Numbered from the stretch's first letter, positions 7,758 through 18,303 are shown. The stretch: DNA of 64,000 bases from Corynebacterium pacaense (GCF_900169525.1 NZ_LT821240.1:693684-757683); one strand, 5' to 3'. A program made the numbers and translations. Notes: generated from the letters alone by a model not told the origin.

Positions 7758-8315
7758 ATGCGCGAGCGGAAACTCACCACACTGATTGCGGGTCCGATCA
7801 TCTTCGAATCATCCTCCCGGGAAACCACGATCTCGCGCCGCTCCGGCGAGCATTTTCCCGGCTACGGTCCGGGCATCGGACGCCTGGATGTGCCCCTGGA
7901 CGCATTCCGGGAGAACCTTGATCCCGAGCACAGGGGCGCCATTGCGGAGGAGATCTTCGCCCAGGTCAAGGATGACTTCGGGGGTCTGGGCCAGAACCTC
8001 CTGCTGCAGTGATTGTCGGGAATCAGGGTGCCGGGAGAGTTCCTGCTGACCTCGCTCGAGTTCGGACGGGTGGTCATCGAATCCGAGCTGAAGGAATCCA
8101 ACGTGTGCGTCTACTCCGGCGATACCCACTCCCGGAACTGGAACAGTGACCACTCCATTCCCCTCTCACTCGATCACGCCCGGGAGTACTGGTCCGCGGA
8201 GGAGAGCGCCACCTACTGTGCCTCCGCGTTCCGCGAGTGCCGCGACGTTCTCGATGCAGAGTACCCCGGGGGTGCGGACCAGGCGGAATGGGAACTCGAA
8301 CTGTGGTTCGGCTGA
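7758..8315 (+). pseudogene. Unknown ORF interrupted by an in-frame TGA
   Basis: One reading frame runs from ATG 7758 (MRERKLTTLIAGPIIFESS) to TGA 8315 and is interrupted only by a TGA at 8010-8012. The two halves are 84 and 100 codons, both in the same frame with the same high GC3 bias. The second half has no ATG and begins with TTG directly after the stop, without a ribosome binding site. The joined product would be about 185 residues, acidic, and rich in Trp, Tyr and Ser in its second half (NSDHSIPLSLDHAREYW). I do not recognise the family. A nonsense mutation (for example CGA or CAG to TGA) or a sequencing error is the simplest explanation. Two separate genes cannot be excluded. Confidence 0.55.
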
Positions 8316-8333
8316 TCGATCCCCCAGCCGCCA

Positions 8334-11300
8334 CTACTGTGACACCGAGACCACCGATGCCTTCTTCGCAGGTCGACCCGCCCGAGAACCCCTGACATCG
8401 ATCTGCTCGACATCGAACATACGCGAGATGAAGTCCGCGACCCACTGGAGCAGGTCCACATCCCGGAGCAGCGGATCAGTGACGTTGCGGCCCGCCTTGG
8501 GGAAGGAGACCTGGATGGCCTTGGCCGCGGCGCGGTAGGTGGCACCGGGGAACAGACGCCTCAGACGCACCTGCTGGGAATCCTTCAGCTCCACCGGATG
8601 TATCTTGATCCGGGTGCCCTGCACCGCGACGTCGGTGAGACCTGCCCTGCGCATCTGGTGGCGCAGCCGCGATACCGCCAACAGGCGGGAGACCTCCTCG
8701 GGAATCGGACCGTAACGGTCCTCCATCTCCTCCACCGCCAACCGCAGGTCCGTCTCGGAGGTGGACTGCGCGAGCTTGCGGTAGATCTCCAGGCGGAGGC
8801 GTTCTGCGTTGATGTAGCTCTCCGGAATGTGGGCATCCACCGGAAGATCCACGCGGATCTCCTTCGGCCCCTGGACGGTGCCGTCGACGGGTTTGCCGTC
8901 CGCCAGCGCCCGGTAGGCCTCCACCGCCTCCCCGACGAGGCGGACGTAGAGATCGAATCCCACTCCGGCGATGTGTCCTGACTGCTCCGCCCCGAGGACG
9001 TTGCCCGCACCGCGCATCTCCAGGTCCTTCATCGCCACAGCCATACCCGCACCGAGATCATTGTTCTGGGCGATGGTGGCCAGGCGGTCGTAGCTGGTCT
9101 CGGTCAGCGTCGCACCCTTCGGGTACAGGAAGTAGGCGTAACCACGCTCCCTGGACCGTCCGACACGCCCGCGCAGCTGATGCAGCTGGGACAGACCCAT
9201 GTGGTGGGCGTTCTCCACTATCAGGGTGTTGGCGTTGGCGATGTCCAGCCCCGTCTCCACGATGGTGGTGCACACGAGCACATCGTATTCCCGGTCCCAG
9301 AAACCCTGGACGGTCTGCTCCAGGAGCTCCTCACTCATCTGGCCGTGGGCGACCACGACCCTCGCCTCGGGCACCAGATCGCGCAGCTCGCGCGCCTTCT
9401 TCTCAATGTCCGCAACCTTGTTGTGGATGAAGAAGACCTGGCCGTCACGGAGCAGCTCACGGCGGATCGAGGCCGCGACCTGCTTGTCCTCATAGGGACC
9501 GACATAGGTGAGAATCGGATGGCGGTCCTCCGGCGGGGGGAGAATGGTGGTCATCTCGCGAATGCCCGCCATCGACATCTCCAGAGTTCTGGGGATCGGG
9601 GTGGCCGACATCGTGAGCACGTCGACGTGGCTGCGCAGCGCCTTGATGTGCTCCTTGTGCTCGACACCGAAGCGCTGCTCCTCATCGACGATGATCAGGC
9701 CCAGATTCTTCCAGTGGACGCCGGTCTGCAGGAGCCGGTGGGTGCCGATGACGATATCCACGGAACCGTCGGCGAGCCCCTTGAGGGTCTCCTTCGATTC
9801 CCTGGCGGATGTGAAGCGGGACAGTCCCCGGATGGTCACGGGGAATCCGGCCATCCTCTCCTCGAAGGTGGACTGGTGCTGCTGCGCCAGCAGCGTCGTG
9901 GGCACCAGCACGGCCACCTGACGGCCGTCCTGGACCGCCTTGAAGGCGGCGCGGATGGCCACCTCGGTCTTTCCGTAGCCGACGTCACCGATGATCACGC
10001 GATCCATCGGGGCATCCTTTTCCATGTCCTCCTTGACCGCCTCGATGGCCAGCATCTGATCCTCGGTCTCGACGAAGGGGAAGTTGTCCTCCATCTCCTT
10101 CTGCCACGGCGAATCAGGAGCGAAGGGATGCCCGGGGGCGGCCTGACGCTTGGCGTAGAGCTCCACGAGCTCGCCGGCGATCTCCCGGACCGCCGCGCGC
10201 GCCTTCTTCTTGGCATTCTTCCAGTCGGAGCCGCCCATCTTGGACAACGACGGTTTCTCACCGCCGACGTACTTGCTGAGCATGTCGAGGGAATCCATGG
10301 GCACATAGAGCTGATCGCCGGGCTGGCCCCGCTTTGACGGTGCGTACTCCAGCACGATGTACTCCCGGCGCGAGGTTTCATCGCCGGCCGAGATGGTTCT
10401 CTCCGTCATCTTCACGAACCTGCCGATGCCGTGGGTCTCGTGGACCACGAGATCACCGGGGGTCAGCGCGAGCGGATCGACCTTGTTGCGGCGGCGGGCG
10501 GGGCGTCGCTTGGCGCCGGCGATGTCACCCACGCGGTTGCCCGTGAGATCGGTTTCGGTGATCACCACCAGGGGCAGCGCGGAGGCGTCACGATGCTTGC
10601 GCACCTTCGGGAACACCAGTCCCGCGTGGCTGAGCGCGTGGTAGAGCGTGACCTCCCCGGGGCTCGGCTCCCAACCGGGAGTGGCCACATGGGAGGGTAT
10701 GCCCTTCTCGGAGAAGCGCTCGGCCATGCGCTTGATCGCACCCTGATTCGGGGCGATGAATGCCGCACGTCCCCCCTGCCTTGTGTGCGCGAGCAGGAGC
10801 GTCATCATCTCCTCGATTTGCGCGAGATCACCACGCGGGGCTGGTCCCGGCTCGAAGTCGAGCGGGAGCGTCTCCTCATCGGCGGACTCGAACATGCCCT
10901 CCGGCGAGAAGGTCCACCAGGGCAGCGATGACTTCGCCGCTGAGGCCTCCAGGGATTCGAAGCTGCGGTAGCTGGAGGCCTGAAGATCCAGCCCCTGCGT
11001 TGCGATGGGACCGTCCGCACCCATCGCCGCCGCCTCCCAACCCGCGGCCAAAAACTCCGCGTCCGTTGCCTCCAGATCCGCGATGCGGGTGCGCACCTTC
11101 TCGGGTGCCACCACGACGAGGTGGGTTCCCGCGGGGAGCAATTCGAGCAGCGGAACGAGGGGGGTGTCCACCAGGGCGGGAATCAGCGCCTCCATGCCAT
11201 CGACGTCGGTGTGATCGGCGATACGGGTGAGGATCTCCACCAGCGTCGGGTTGCCGGGGTGCGCCACGGCCAGTTTCTCGGCCCGCGCGGCGACCGCATC

Positions 11301-11978
11301 GGTGATCAGCAGTTCGCGCGCGGGGTAGATCTCGATGCCGTCAATGGTGATCTCCGGAATGGTGCGTTGATCAGCCACCGAGAACTGCCGGATATCGGAG
11401 ATCTCATCGCCCCAGAACTCGACACGGACGGGGTAGTCCAGTGTCGTTGGAAAGATGTCGAGGATGCCACCGCGGGTGGCGAACTCACCGCGCCGGCCCA
11501 CCATGTCCACATGCTTGTAGGCACGGAAAACCAGCTCGCTGCTCAGCGAGGAGAAATCGAACTCGGCACCCTCCCGGAGCCTGAGCGGGGTTCGTCCCTC
11601 CGCGGTCCGCAGGACCGGTTGGCAGAAGGCGCGCGCCGCGGCGACGACGACCCGGGCGTCGTCAAGCTTGTTGAGCACCTGTGCGCGACGGCCGACGATG
11701 TCCACACCGGGGCTGAGCCGCTCATGGGGAAGGGTCTCCCATGAGGGGAACAGGGCGACCCTGTCCCCCATCATCGCGGTGAGTTCGGCGCTGAGGTCCT
11801 CCGCTTCACGCCCGGTGGCCGTGACCACGAGAACCGGTGTGTGATGCGCCAATGCGGCGATCGTCCAGGGGCGCGCCTGGTCGATGCCGGTGAGGTGCAG
11901 GTGCGGCTCCCCCACATGGGCGACCATGCCCTTGAGTTTCGGATCGGTGGCCGCGACCTTGAGCAGGCCCGCCAGCAT
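8334..11978 (-). CDS. mfd: Transcription-repair coupling factor
   Basis: This is a 1214-residue Mfd that removes RNA polymerase stalled at DNA lesions and recruits UvrA. The UvrB-like N-terminal module spans roughly residues 1-480. The RNA polymerase-interacting domain begins near [17 protein letters not shown] (about 490-560). The superfamily 2 translocase follows, with Walker [18 protein letters not shown] box [13 protein letters not shown], motif [14 protein letters not shown] and motif [18 protein letters not shown]. The C-terminal domain completes the family length. I chose ATG 11978, which follows AGGAGAAC and gives [15 protein letters not shown]; the upstream in-frame extension overlaps the TetR gene and is not conserved-looking. 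It starts six bases after the TetR stop, so the two form an operon. Confidence 0.97.
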   Translation of the reverse strand: MLAGLLKVAATDPKLKGMVAHVGEPHLHLTGIDQARPWTIAALAHHTPVLVVTATGREAEDLSAELTAMMGDRVALFPSWETLPHERLSPGVDIVGRRAQVLNKLDDARVVVAAARAFCQPVLRTAEGRTPLRLREGAEFDFSSLSSELVFRAYKHVDMVGRRGEFATRGGILDIFPTTLDYPVRVEFWGDEISDIRQFSVADQRTIPEITIDGIEIYPARELLITDAVAARAEKLAVAHPGNPTLVEILTRIADHTDVDGMEALIPALVDTPLVPLLELLPAGTHLVVVAPEKVRTRIADLEATDAEFLAAGWEAAAMGADGPIATQGLDLQASSYRSFESLEASAAKSSLPWWTFSPEGMFESADEETLPLDFEPGPAPRGDLAQIEEMMTLLLAHTRQGGRAAFIAPNQGAIKRMAERFSEKGIPSHVATPGWEPSPGEVTLYHALSHAGLVFPKVRKHRDASALPLVVITETDLTGNRVGDIAGAKRRPARRRNKVDPLALTPGDLVVHETHGIGRFVKMTERTISAGDETSRREYIVLEYAPSKRGQPGDQLYVPMDSLDMLSKYVGGEKPSLSKMGGSDWKNAKKKARAAVREIAGELVELYAKRQAAPGHPFAPDSPWQKEMEDNFPFVETEDQMLAIEAVKEDMEKDAPMDRVIIGDVGYGKTEVAIRAAFKAVQDGRQVAVLVPTTLLAQQHQSTFEERMAGFPVTIRGLSRFTSARESKETLKGLADGSVDIVIGTHRLLQTGVHWKNLGLIIVDEEQRFGVEHKEHIKALRSHVDVLTMSATPIPRTLEMSMAGIREMTTILPPPEDRHPILTYVGPYEDKQVAASIRRELLRDGQVFFIHNKVADIEKKARELRDLVPEARVVVAHGQMSEELLEQTVQGFWDREYDVLVCTTIVETGLDIANANTLIVENAHHMGLSQLHQLRGRVGRSRERGYAYFLYPKGATLTETSYDRLATIAQNNDLGAGMAVAMKDLEMRGAGNVLGAEQSGHIAGVGFDLYVRLVGEAVEAYRALADGKPVDGTVQGPKEIRVDLPVDAHIPESYINAERLRLEIYRKLAQSTSETDLRLAVEEMEDRYGPIPEEVSRLLAVSRLRHQMRRAGLTDVAVQGTRIKIHPVELKDSQQVRLRRLFPGATYRAAAKAIQVSFPKAGRNVTDPLLRDVDLLQWVADFISRMFDVEQIDVRGSRAGRPAKKASVVSVSQ

Positions 11979-11983
11979 GGGTA

Positions 11984-12700
11984 TCACGCGTTGTTCTCCT
12001 TGTTTTCTGCCGGTGTGTTGAAATCTGTGTTGATGTCTGTGGTTGTCCCCACCTCCGGGCGCTGGTCGGTCGCGCCGAGGATCGCCCCCTCGGAGGTCGG
12101 GGTGCTCAGATGGGGTGAGGCCTCCATTCCGGCCAGTCCGTTCCAGCACAGGTTGACGATGTGTGCCGCGACCTCCTCCTTCGGCGGTGTCCGCTCATCG
12201 AGCCACCACTGCGCCGTCATGGAGACCATGCCCACGAGTGCCTGTCCGTACAACGTCGCGTACCCGGGATTCAATCCCGATCGGGAGAACGCCTTTGCCA
12301 GGATATGTGAGACCTGGGTGGTGGCGTCATTGAGCAGCGTGCCGTAGGAACGGTCCTGACCCGGACGCATATCCCGGACGAGGATGAGGAAACCATCGGT
12401 ATCCCGCTCGACGTAGGTCAGCAGTGCCAGCACCGCCTGTTCAATCCGGTAGCGCGAACGCCCGTGCCGCAGGGAATCGGTGATCATGGCCTCCAGTTTG
12501 AGCATCTCCCGGTCGATCACGACGGCGAACAACCCCTCCTTGCCACCGAAATGCTCATAGACCACCGGTTTGGACACGTCCGCTCTGGCGGCGATCTCCT
12601 CCACGCTCGCGCCCTCGAAACCGCGTTCGGCGAAGACCGCGCGACCAATCAGAATCAATTGCTCCCGACGTTCCTTGCCGGTCATCCGCTGTCGAACCAT
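11984..12700 (-). CDS. TetR-family transcriptional regulator
   Basis: This is a 238-residue regulator. Residues 5-55 form a TetR helix-turn-helix ([19 protein letters not shown], then [19 protein letters not shown]). The middle is a ligand-binding helical domain. The last 30 or so residues ([16 protein letters not shown]... to KENNA) are low-complexity and probably disordered. It is directly upstream of mfd with a 5-bp gap. This TetR-mfd order is, from memory, conserved in Corynebacterium. ATG 12700 is used; a second in-frame ATG at 12685 is possible. No effector can be inferred. Confidence 0.9.
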   Translation of the reverse strand: MVRQRMTGKERREQLILIGRAVFAERGFEGASVEEIAARADVSKPVVYEHFGGKEGLFAVVIDREMLKLEAMITDSLRHGRSRYRIEQAVLALLTYVERDTDGFLILVRDMRPGQDRSYGTLLNDATTQVSHILAKAFSRSGLNPGYATLYGQALVGMVSMTAQWWLDERTPPKEEVAAHIVNLCWNGLAGMEASPHLSTPTSEGAILGATDQRPEVGTTTDINTDFNTPAENKENNA

Positions 12701-12736
12701 GTCCCCAGCCTATCCCAGCCCACGGACCCCGAATAA

Positions 12737-12764
12737 TTGGAACTCACCCGGCGTCATGTAAACT
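12737..12764 (+). promoter_or_regulatory. Promoter of tRNA-Gln
   Basis: TTGGAA (12737-12742) and TAAACT (12759-12764), with a 16-bp spacer, lie about 37 bases before the mature tRNA 5' end. This is one of the better sigma-70-type matches in the window. Confidence 0.6.
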
Positions 12765-12800
12765 CTAGCGGTGCAGTTCAGCCCTTTCGCTGACCCGCAT

Positions 12801-12872
12801 TTCCCTGTGGTGTAATCGGCAACACTACGGTTTTTGGTACCGTCATTCAAGGTTCGAGTCCTTGCAGGGAAG
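12801..12872 (+). tRNA. tRNA-Gln (anticodon TTG)
   Basis: A 72-nt cloverleaf folds by inspection. The acceptor arm is TTCCCTG with CAGGGAA, the D stem GTG/CAC, and the anticodon arm ACGGT-TTTTGGT-ACCGT with anticodon TTG. The T arm is CAAGG-TTCGAGT-CCTTG. The discriminator base is G, the glutamine identity base. CCA is not encoded. A promoter lies upstream and a strong hairpin directly downstream. Confidence 0.95.
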
Positions 12873-12880
12873 CAGCACGA

Positions 12881-12926
12881 AAACACCCGCTCACCTGGCC
12901 TTTAAGGGGCAAGTGAGCGGGTGTTT
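12881..12926. terminator. Bidirectional terminator after tRNA-Gln
   Basis: A 14-bp perfect stem (AAACACCCGCTCAC at 12881-12894 with its complement at 12913-12926) encloses an 18-nt loop. It carries A/T-rich ends on both strands, so it can serve the plus-strand tRNA and the convergent minus-strand gene that ends at 12945. Confidence 0.85.
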
Positions 12927-12944
12927 CATTGAAGGTGTGACAGA

Positions 12945-13226
12945 TCAGGCCGCCCGCACGCCGTAGGCGGCGATCACACTTGCCAGGGCCATGTCCACGC
13001 GGCTGCCCGCGAGAGCCTCCAGATCCCTGACGGCGCTCTTCTCAATGAAAATCTTACGGAAGCGATTAATCCGGCCCTCGTATCCGCTGGCCGCCGCGTC
13101 GAGCACGCTGTCGACCATGTGGGGCTTGATTCGCTCATCAAAGCGGGTGTGCAGATCCTGCCTCACACTCCAAAGGTAGTCGTGGCTGCGTTCAATCCTG
13201 CTGATTTCCTTGTCAATGTTGTTCAT
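12945..13226 (-). CDS. Small helical protein (three-helix-bundle dimerization-like)
   Basis: This 93-residue protein has no signal peptide and no cysteine. The segment LHTRFDERIKPHMVDSVLDAAASGYEGRINRFRKIFIEKSAVRDLEAL has the spacing of the actinobacterial three-helix-bundle dimerization domain (DUF3562-like). In that family a LxxRF...V...V...A/Y...I..F..I.VE..ARD.L pattern recurs. The function is unknown. It is followed by the shared bidirectional terminator and transcribed divergently from the gamma-glutamyltransferase gene. The family call is from pattern only. Confidence 0.6.
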   Translation of the reverse strand: MNNIDKEISRIERSHDYLWSVRQDLHTRFDERIKPHMVDSVLDAAASGYEGRINRFRKIFIEKSAVRDLEALAGSRVDMALASVIAAYGVRAA

Positions 13227-13394
13227 TGTGTTTCCCTTCCCACCCGAGTCCCCGGCGGTTCATCTAATAAACTCTTTTTATTAACCTGTTGTTCACTTTA
13301 TCCCCTCTCCGCATTGATCGCAACCCACCAATGATTGGGGCGTCCCAAGCATTTACCCTTCCCTCGGGCGTCAGATATTGTTAACCTTGTATTT

Positions 13395-15341
13395 ATGAAC
13401 GTGTCTAAGATCACATTGAAAAGGGTTGCCGCCACGTTCTCCGTGGTCGCGCTGGCCCTCACGCTGGCCGCCTGTGCCAGCAACCGCGACTCACAGCAGG
13501 ACGCGGCCACCGACCCCGAACCACAACCCTGCGGGATGCCCGCGGACACCGGCGCCGACGTGGAGGTGGAGGCAACGCACAGCGGCGAGGACATCTCGGT
13601 CGCTCCCGAGATCGCCACCGGCTACCGCTCCGGACTGGAACCCGTGAGCACCACCGGCTACGCGGTGGCAACCGCCAACCCCCTGGCCTCTGAAGCCGCC
13701 TGCGACATCCTGCGCAACGGTGGCACCGCGGCCGATGCGCTGGTAGCGGCTCAGTTCGTACTCGGACTGAGTGAACCACAATCTTCCGGAATCGGCGGCG
13801 GAGGCTACATCCTCTACTACGACGCGGACACCGGCGCCATCACCGCCATCGACGGCCGCGAGACCGCACCCGTCGCGGCGGATGAAAACTACCTGATACA
13901 GGTCTCCCCGGAGGATCCCACCCCACCCGTCCCCGACGCCCGGAGGTCCGGACGTTCAATCGGGGTGCCCGGAATCGTGGCCGCTCTGGGAGAGCTTCAC
14001 GACGCGCACGGGAACACCGCATGGCCGGAGCTGATCGCTCCAGCAAGGCAACTGGCCACCGACGGTTTCGAGATCAGCCCGCGAATGTCGGCCTCCATCG
14101 CTAGCTCGGCCGAGGACCTCTCACACGATCCCGACGCCGCGGCCTACTTCCTCACCCCCGGGGGCGAAGCCAAACCTGCGGGAACCCTCCTGCACAACCC
14201 CGACTATGCCGACACCCTGGAACTGATCGCAGATGGTGGGCCGGACGCCTTCTACACCGGTGAGATCGCCGCCGATATAGTCGAACGGGCGACCCGGCCG
14301 ACCGAGGGTTTCACCCCCTCGCTGCTCACCACCGCCGACCTCGCCGCCTACACCCCCGAAACCCATGAGGCACTGTGCGGGCCCTACCGCGAGCACCAGA
14401 TCTGTGGCATGCCACCGTCCTCCTCCGGCGGAGTCACAGTGATCGAGGCACTGGGAATACTCAACAACTTCGATCTCGCACAGTACGCCCCGACGGATGT
14501 CGGACGCGATGGCGGACTGCCCGATATCGAGGCAATCCACCTCATCTCCGAGGCACAGCGCCTGGCCTACGCCGACCGCGACGCCTACATCGGTGACCCC
14601 GCCTTCGTCACCGTTCCCGGAGGTGGCATCGAGGAACTGATCAGTGCCCAGTACACCAGGGAACGCGCCGGGCTGATCAACCCGGAGGTCTCCATGGGTA
14701 CCGCGGAGGCGGGTCTGCGGGAGTCCGCGCTGTCCGCACCGGTCCCCGAGAGCGGGACCAGCCACGTCTCCGTGATCGATTCCCACGGCAATGCCGCCTC
14801 CCTGACCACCAGCGTGGAGGCCGCGTTCGGATCCTTCCACTTCACCCGCGGATTCATCCTGAACAACCAGCTCACCGATTTCTCCGCCCAGCCCACCGAT
14901 GAGATGGGGGCGCCCGTGGCCAACCGCGTCGAGTCCGCGAAACGACCCCGGTCCTCGATGTCACCCACCATCGTGTTCACCAGCGATGACAACGGCGCCC
15001 CCGGCGACCTCGCCATGGTGCTGGGCTCACCGGGGGGATCACTGATCATCCAGTTCGTCATCAAGACCCTGGTCAACATCATCGACTGGGGCATGGATCC
15101 GCAGCAGGCGGTGTCCGCCCCGAACTTCGGCGCCATGAACGAACCGGAGACGGGAATCGGGACCGAGCATCCACTGGTCGAGGAGCACGAGCGGGATCTG
15201 ATCTCCGGACTGGAGGGCAGGGGTCACCAGGTCAATCCGACGAAGCAGTCCAGTGGACTCTCCGCCCTTGTCCGCGGCGACGGTGCCACCATCACCGGCG
15301 GAGCCGACCCCAGACGCGAAGGTGTGGTGATGGGAGGCTGA
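13395..15341 (+). CDS. ggt: Gamma-glutamyltransferase, lipoprotein
   Basis: This is a 648-residue precursor. A lipoprotein signal peptide ends in LTLAAC with the lipid-modified Cys at residue 27, so the enzyme is anchored outside the cytoplasmic membrane. It transfers or hydrolyses the gamma-glutamyl group of glutathione-like compounds. The NTN-hydrolase pattern is complete: GGNGTAADALVAAQFVLGLSEP-type N-terminal block, SGIGGGGYILYYD, GRETAP, and TSHVSVIDSHGNAASLTTSVE. The first Thr of the last block is the autocleavage site and nucleophile. Near the end are GSPGGS and a conserved C-terminal block. I chose ATG 13395 because the longer frame adds a non-signal sequence. It corresponds by position to C. 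glutamicum ggtB. Confidence 0.94.
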   Translation: MNVSKITLKRVAATFSVVALALTLAACASNRDSQQDAATDPEPQPCGMPADTGADVEVEATHSGEDISVAPEIATGYRSGLEPVSTTGYAVATANPLASEAACDILRNGGTAADALVAAQFVLGLSEPQSSGIGGGGYILYYDADTGAITAIDGRETAPVAADENYLIQVSPEDPTPPVPDARRSGRSIGVPGIVAALGELHDAHGNTAWPELIAPARQLATDGFEISPRMSASIASSAEDLSHDPDAAAYFLTPGGEAKPAGTLLHNPDYADTLELIADGGPDAFYTGEIAADIVERATRPTEGFTPSLLTTADLAAYTPETHEALCGPYREHQICGMPPSSSGGVTVIEALGILNNFDLAQYAPTDVGRDGGLPDIEAIHLISEAQRLAYADRDAYIGDPAFVTVPGGGIEELISAQYTRERAGLINPEVSMGTAEAGLRESALSAPVPESGTSHVSVIDSHGNAASLTTSVEAAFGSFHFTRGFILNNQLTDFSAQPTDEMGAPVANRVESAKRPRSSMSPTIVFTSDDNGAPGDLAMVLGSPGGSLIIQFVIKTLVNIIDWGMDPQQAVSAPNFGAMNEPETGIGTEHPLVEEHERDLISGLEGRGHQVNPTKQSSGLSALVRGDGATITGGADPRREGVVMGG

Positions 15342-15351
15342 GATCCGCCCC

Positions 15352-16473
15352 CTACTCCTGCCCGTCGTCCTCGGGGGTCTCCCGGCTCTCCCGGAACTCC
15401 CTCGCCCGATCGGCCATCTTCTCCTGGGATTCCTCCAGCGAGGTCACCGCGGTGATCGAACGCGGCCGCACCAGGTTGTGGCGTTCCGCGGGCAGCCCCG
15501 CCTGGAGCTGCCTGGACCTGCTGACCTCGGCATCGATCTTGAGCCCGACAACGAGTACCGCGTTGAAGATCCACATGCCCACCAGCAGCGCCATCACAGA
15601 ACCGACCGCGCCGTAGGAATTGAAGACGGCGAAGGTACTGAAGTACAGATTGAGCGCCAGGCCCGCGAGGAAAATCCCGGACACCGCGAACACCGATCCC
15701 GCGCTCAACCAGCGGAATCTCGAGGGCTTCACATTCGGCGCGACATGGTAGATAAGCGCCACCAGCCCGGCGAGCACCAGCAGGATGACCGGCCATTTCG
15801 CCCAGTTCCACACCGGGATGAATGTTTCCGTGAGGAAGCTCAGCACCCCGCCGAGCCCGAGCGGCCCGGCCACGGGGCCCAGCACCCGGTCCACCACTGT
15901 CTCATTGACAATCAGTGACACCAGGACGAAGACGGCGCCGGCGAGGAGCACGATATTGGTCATCAGCATCACGGCCCACTGCCGCAGAATCGTCCGCCCC
16001 TCCGCCCGGCCGTAGACGGTGTTCGCGCACCGTGAGAACGCCCTGACGTACGCCGATGATGTCCACAGCGCAACCACCACACCGACGACCAGGCCGATTC
16101 TTCCGCCCGTGGCGGAACCCGCGACGGCGTTGAACAGGCTGAGCACGAGCTCATGCTGCTCCTCGGGTACATAACGATCCAACAGCCCCGTGATCTTGTC
16201 GATGATCTCCGCGGAGTTGCTCGACAACAGCAGGGTGATCAGGGAGTAGATGACCAGGAGTGCCGGGGCCAGGGAGAGCACGGAAAAGAAGCTCAACAAT
16301 GCCGCGAGATCCAGCAGTCCGTCCGGAATGAAATCCCTGAGCACCCGTCCGAACGCGAGTTTCCAGCCCTGCCGGGTCAGCCTGATGCGCCTGGCGTCCA
16401 CCGGTCGCCGCGGCTCCGCCGCCGCCAGCGTCGCGTCGATGAGATCGCGGTTGTTGTTCTGGTTCACAGCCAC
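15352..16473 (-). CDS. YihY/BrkB-family membrane protein
   Basis: This is a 373-residue polytopic membrane protein with about six hydrophobic segments. The family core includes FIPDGLLDLAALLSFFSVLSLAPALLVIYSLI, the block ...VVALWTSSAYVRAFSRCANTVYGRAEGR, and GAVGSVMALLVGMWIFNAVLVVGLKID. YihY/BrkB proteins, formerly called RNase BN by mistake, have unproven function, possibly transport or efflux. Both ends are charged and cytoplasmic-looking. The start GTG 16473 overlaps the response-regulator gene; a second GTG at 16467 forms a 4-base GTGA overlap and is equally plausible. It is the last gene of the HK-RR-BrkB run. Confidence 0.88.
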   Translation of the reverse strand: MAVNQNNNRDLIDATLAAAEPRRPVDARRIRLTRQGWKLAFGRVLRDFIPDGLLDLAALLSFFSVLSLAPALLVIYSLITLLLSSNSAEIIDKITGLLDRYVPEEQHELVLSLFNAVAGSATGGRIGLVVGVVVALWTSSAYVRAFSRCANTVYGRAEGRTILRQWAVMLMTNIVLLAGAVFVLVSLIVNETVVDRVLGPVAGPLGLGGVLSFLTETFIPVWNWAKWPVILLVLAGLVALIYHVAPNVKPSRFRWLSAGSVFAVSGIFLAGLALNLYFSTFAVFNSYGAVGSVMALLVGMWIFNAVLVVGLKIDAEVSRSRQLQAGLPAERHNLVRPRSITAVTSLEESQEKMADRAREFRESRETPEDDGQE

Positions 16474-17087
16474 CCCAGCTCCCTGGCACGGGTGAATGCC
16501 TCGAAACGGTTATGGGCGCCGGTCTTGGCTATCGCCTGCGAGAGGTAATTCCTCGTGGTTCCCGCCGCCAGATGGACCGCCGTCGCAATATCGTCGATGC
16601 TTCCACCCCTGCCCGCCAGTTCCAGGACCTCCTCCTCACGCGGAGTCAGGGGCGATTCACCGGCGCTGATCGTCAGAGCCGCCAGCTCGGGATCGATGTA
16701 ACGTCGACCCGCGTGCACACTGCGGATGGCGGCGGCGAATTGTTCCGCCGTGGAGGTCTTCGGCATGAAACCGAGGATTCCGGCAGACAGCGCCCTCTTC
16801 AGCTGCCTTGGACGGGCATGGGAGGTGACAATCAGCACCGACAACCCCGGACTGAGGCGGCGAAGCTCAATGGCCGTGTCAATTCCGTCCTTATCCCCCA
16901 TCTGCAGATCCAGGACGCACACACCGGGCACCTGTTGACCGGTACCGAGTCTGTCGTTCCACCAGGAGATCAGCTCCTCGCCCGAACCGGCGGTGGCGAG
17001 CACCGTGAGATCATCCTCGAGACCGAGCAGCGTGGCGAGTGAGCTGGCCACCAGTGACTCGTCATCGGCGATGGCGATGGAGATCAT
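16464..17087 (-). CDS. NarL/FixJ-type response regulator
   Basis: This is a 207-residue regulator. The receiver domain (1-125) has the acidic pocket IADDE, the phosphoacceptor Asp in CVLDLQMGDKDG, the Thr in IVTSHA and the Lys in FMPKTS. The LuxR-type helix-turn-helix (about 145-207) is SPLTPREEEVLELAGRGGSIDDIATAVHLAAGTTRNYLSQAIAKTGAHNR. It overlaps the histidine kinase stop by four bases (ATGA) and overlaps the BrkB-like gene start. It is most likely phosphorylated by the adjacent kinase and controls the neighbouring ABC exporter genes; that is inference from context. Confidence 0.94.
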   Translation of the reverse strand: MISIAIADDESLVASSLATLLGLEDDLTVLATAGSGEELISWWNDRLGTGQQVPGVCVLDLQMGDKDGIDTAIELRRLSPGLSVLIVTSHARPRQLKRALSAGILGFMPKTSTAEQFAAAIRSVHAGRRYIDPELAALTISAGESPLTPREEEVLELAGRGGSIDDIATAVHLAAGTTRNYLSQAIAKTGAHNRFEAFTRARELGWL

Positions 17088-18274
17088 GTGCTCCCCACTC
17101 CCCGTACCAGCCTCGCCGTGAATACGGTTCCCTCGCGTTCGACGATAAGGGACACCCCCATGGCCTCGGCACGTTGCCGCAGTGCGCCTAGTCCGGAGAT
17201 CCGTCCCATCTCGCCGTGGGCCCCGTCATTGCTCATGCTTACCTCCTCCGTGGAGAGGTGGAGATCCACCGAACTCGCCTCTGAATGACGCAGAACATTG
17301 GTCGTGGCCTCGCGCACGAACCACGCGGCCAGCTCACCGTGGGCCCGGCCGAGGCCGGGGTCACCGCCGTGGACGTAGAGTGCGATCCCGGCGTCGTCAA
17401 GCAGACTCCGCGCTCCATCGATCTCCCTGGAGAGATCGATGGAACGGTACCCCTTGACCACCGCCCGCATCTCCGCCATGGACAACCGTGTGAGCTGCTG
17501 GAGCTCCTGGAGCTCCCCCTCCAACCGCGCATCGCCGCGGCGTGACAGGGCGAGCGCCAGTTCGGATTTCACGGACATCGCCGCGAGGTGCTGACCCAGG
17601 GTATCGTGCAGCTCCTGCGCGAAACGCAGCCGTTCCTCCGTCACCTTCAGCGACGCCTCCAACACCCTGGCACGTTCGATCTCCTTCATCATCGCCAGCG
17701 TCCACACCGACAGCTTCAGGGTCATGGTCAGGGTGGGGGGCACGACCAGCCACCACAGACCCGCACCATGTGACTGGGCGAGCACCAGCGCAACGGTGAG
17801 CGTGGTGGCCACGACAAGCAGCCAACTGAACCTCATCCAGGGGAAATAGACTAGAGCGAGGATGAAGAGCGTGAACATCGCGAGCACCAGGGCTGCGTTC
17901 CTGCTTTGCGTAGACACTCCGGGGATCAGCAGGATGACAAGCCAGAGCACGAGACCGGAGGAGGCGAACAGCAGCCCGGCCCGGAACACGGGCCGCACAT
18001 CCCTGCGCTCACGGGTGTTGAGGTCGGGATGCAGCTCGAAGGTCACTGCGGCGAAAACCGCCGCCACCACGGCGAACACCGCGATCACCGCACGCCAGAA
18101 GGCATCCAGCGCAAGATCTTTTTCTCCGGAGGCGGCCATGACGGTGACCAGCGCCACCGCGATCGGTGCGCTCTGCAGGGACAGCCGCGTATAGAGCGCG
18201 AGCTTTGTCACGGCATCGAGTCCCCGCCACGTCCGCAGCGGGAACACGAGACCATCGAATCTGGAGTCTGTCAT
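17084..18274 (-). CDS. Sensor histidine kinase (HisKA_3 type)
   Basis: This is a 396-residue membrane kinase. The N-terminal 170 residues contain about five hydrophobic segments with short loops, so the sensor is intramembrane. The phosphoacceptor helix LRFAQELHDTLGQHLAAMS has the HxxxD-type H-box of the HisKA_3 family, with His in ELHD. A reduced ATPase domain follows, with TNVLRHSEAS (N-box), MSNDGAHG (D-box region) and GLGALRQRAEAMG (G-box). It pairs with the overlapping NarL-type regulator. The ABC exporter upstream in the same orientation suggests an envelope-stress or peptide-responsive module similar to LiaRS/DesKR arrangements. The signal is unknown. Confidence 0.93.
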   Translation of the reverse strand: MTDSRFDGLVFPLRTWRGLDAVTKLALYTRLSLQSAPIAVALVTVMAASGEKDLALDAFWRAVIAVFAVVAAVFAAVTFELHPDLNTRERRDVRPVFRAGLLFASSGLVLWLVILLIPGVSTQSRNAALVLAMFTLFILALVYFPWMRFSWLLVVATTLTVALVLAQSHGAGLWWLVVPPTLTMTLKLSVWTLAMMKEIERARVLEASLKVTEERLRFAQELHDTLGQHLAAMSVKSELALALSRRGDARLEGELQELQQLTRLSMAEMRAVVKGYRSIDLSREIDGARSLLDDAGIALYVHGGDPGLGRAHGELAAWFVREATTNVLRHSEASSVDLHLSTEEVSMSNDGAHGEMGRISGLGALRQRAEAMGVSLIVEREGTVFTARLVRGVGST

Positions 18275-18303
18275 TGGGAACCGATGTTAGCGGGTCCGAC
18301 GCT

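Noticed and set aside
8013..8315. A separate gene starting at TTG 8013
   Set aside because: There is no ribosome binding site, the TTG is directly after TGA of the preceding same-frame ORF, and no other start exists. An interrupted single gene fits better.
9180..10337. Open frames antisense to mfd
   Set aside because: They are shadows of the mfd gene without start signals or family motifs.
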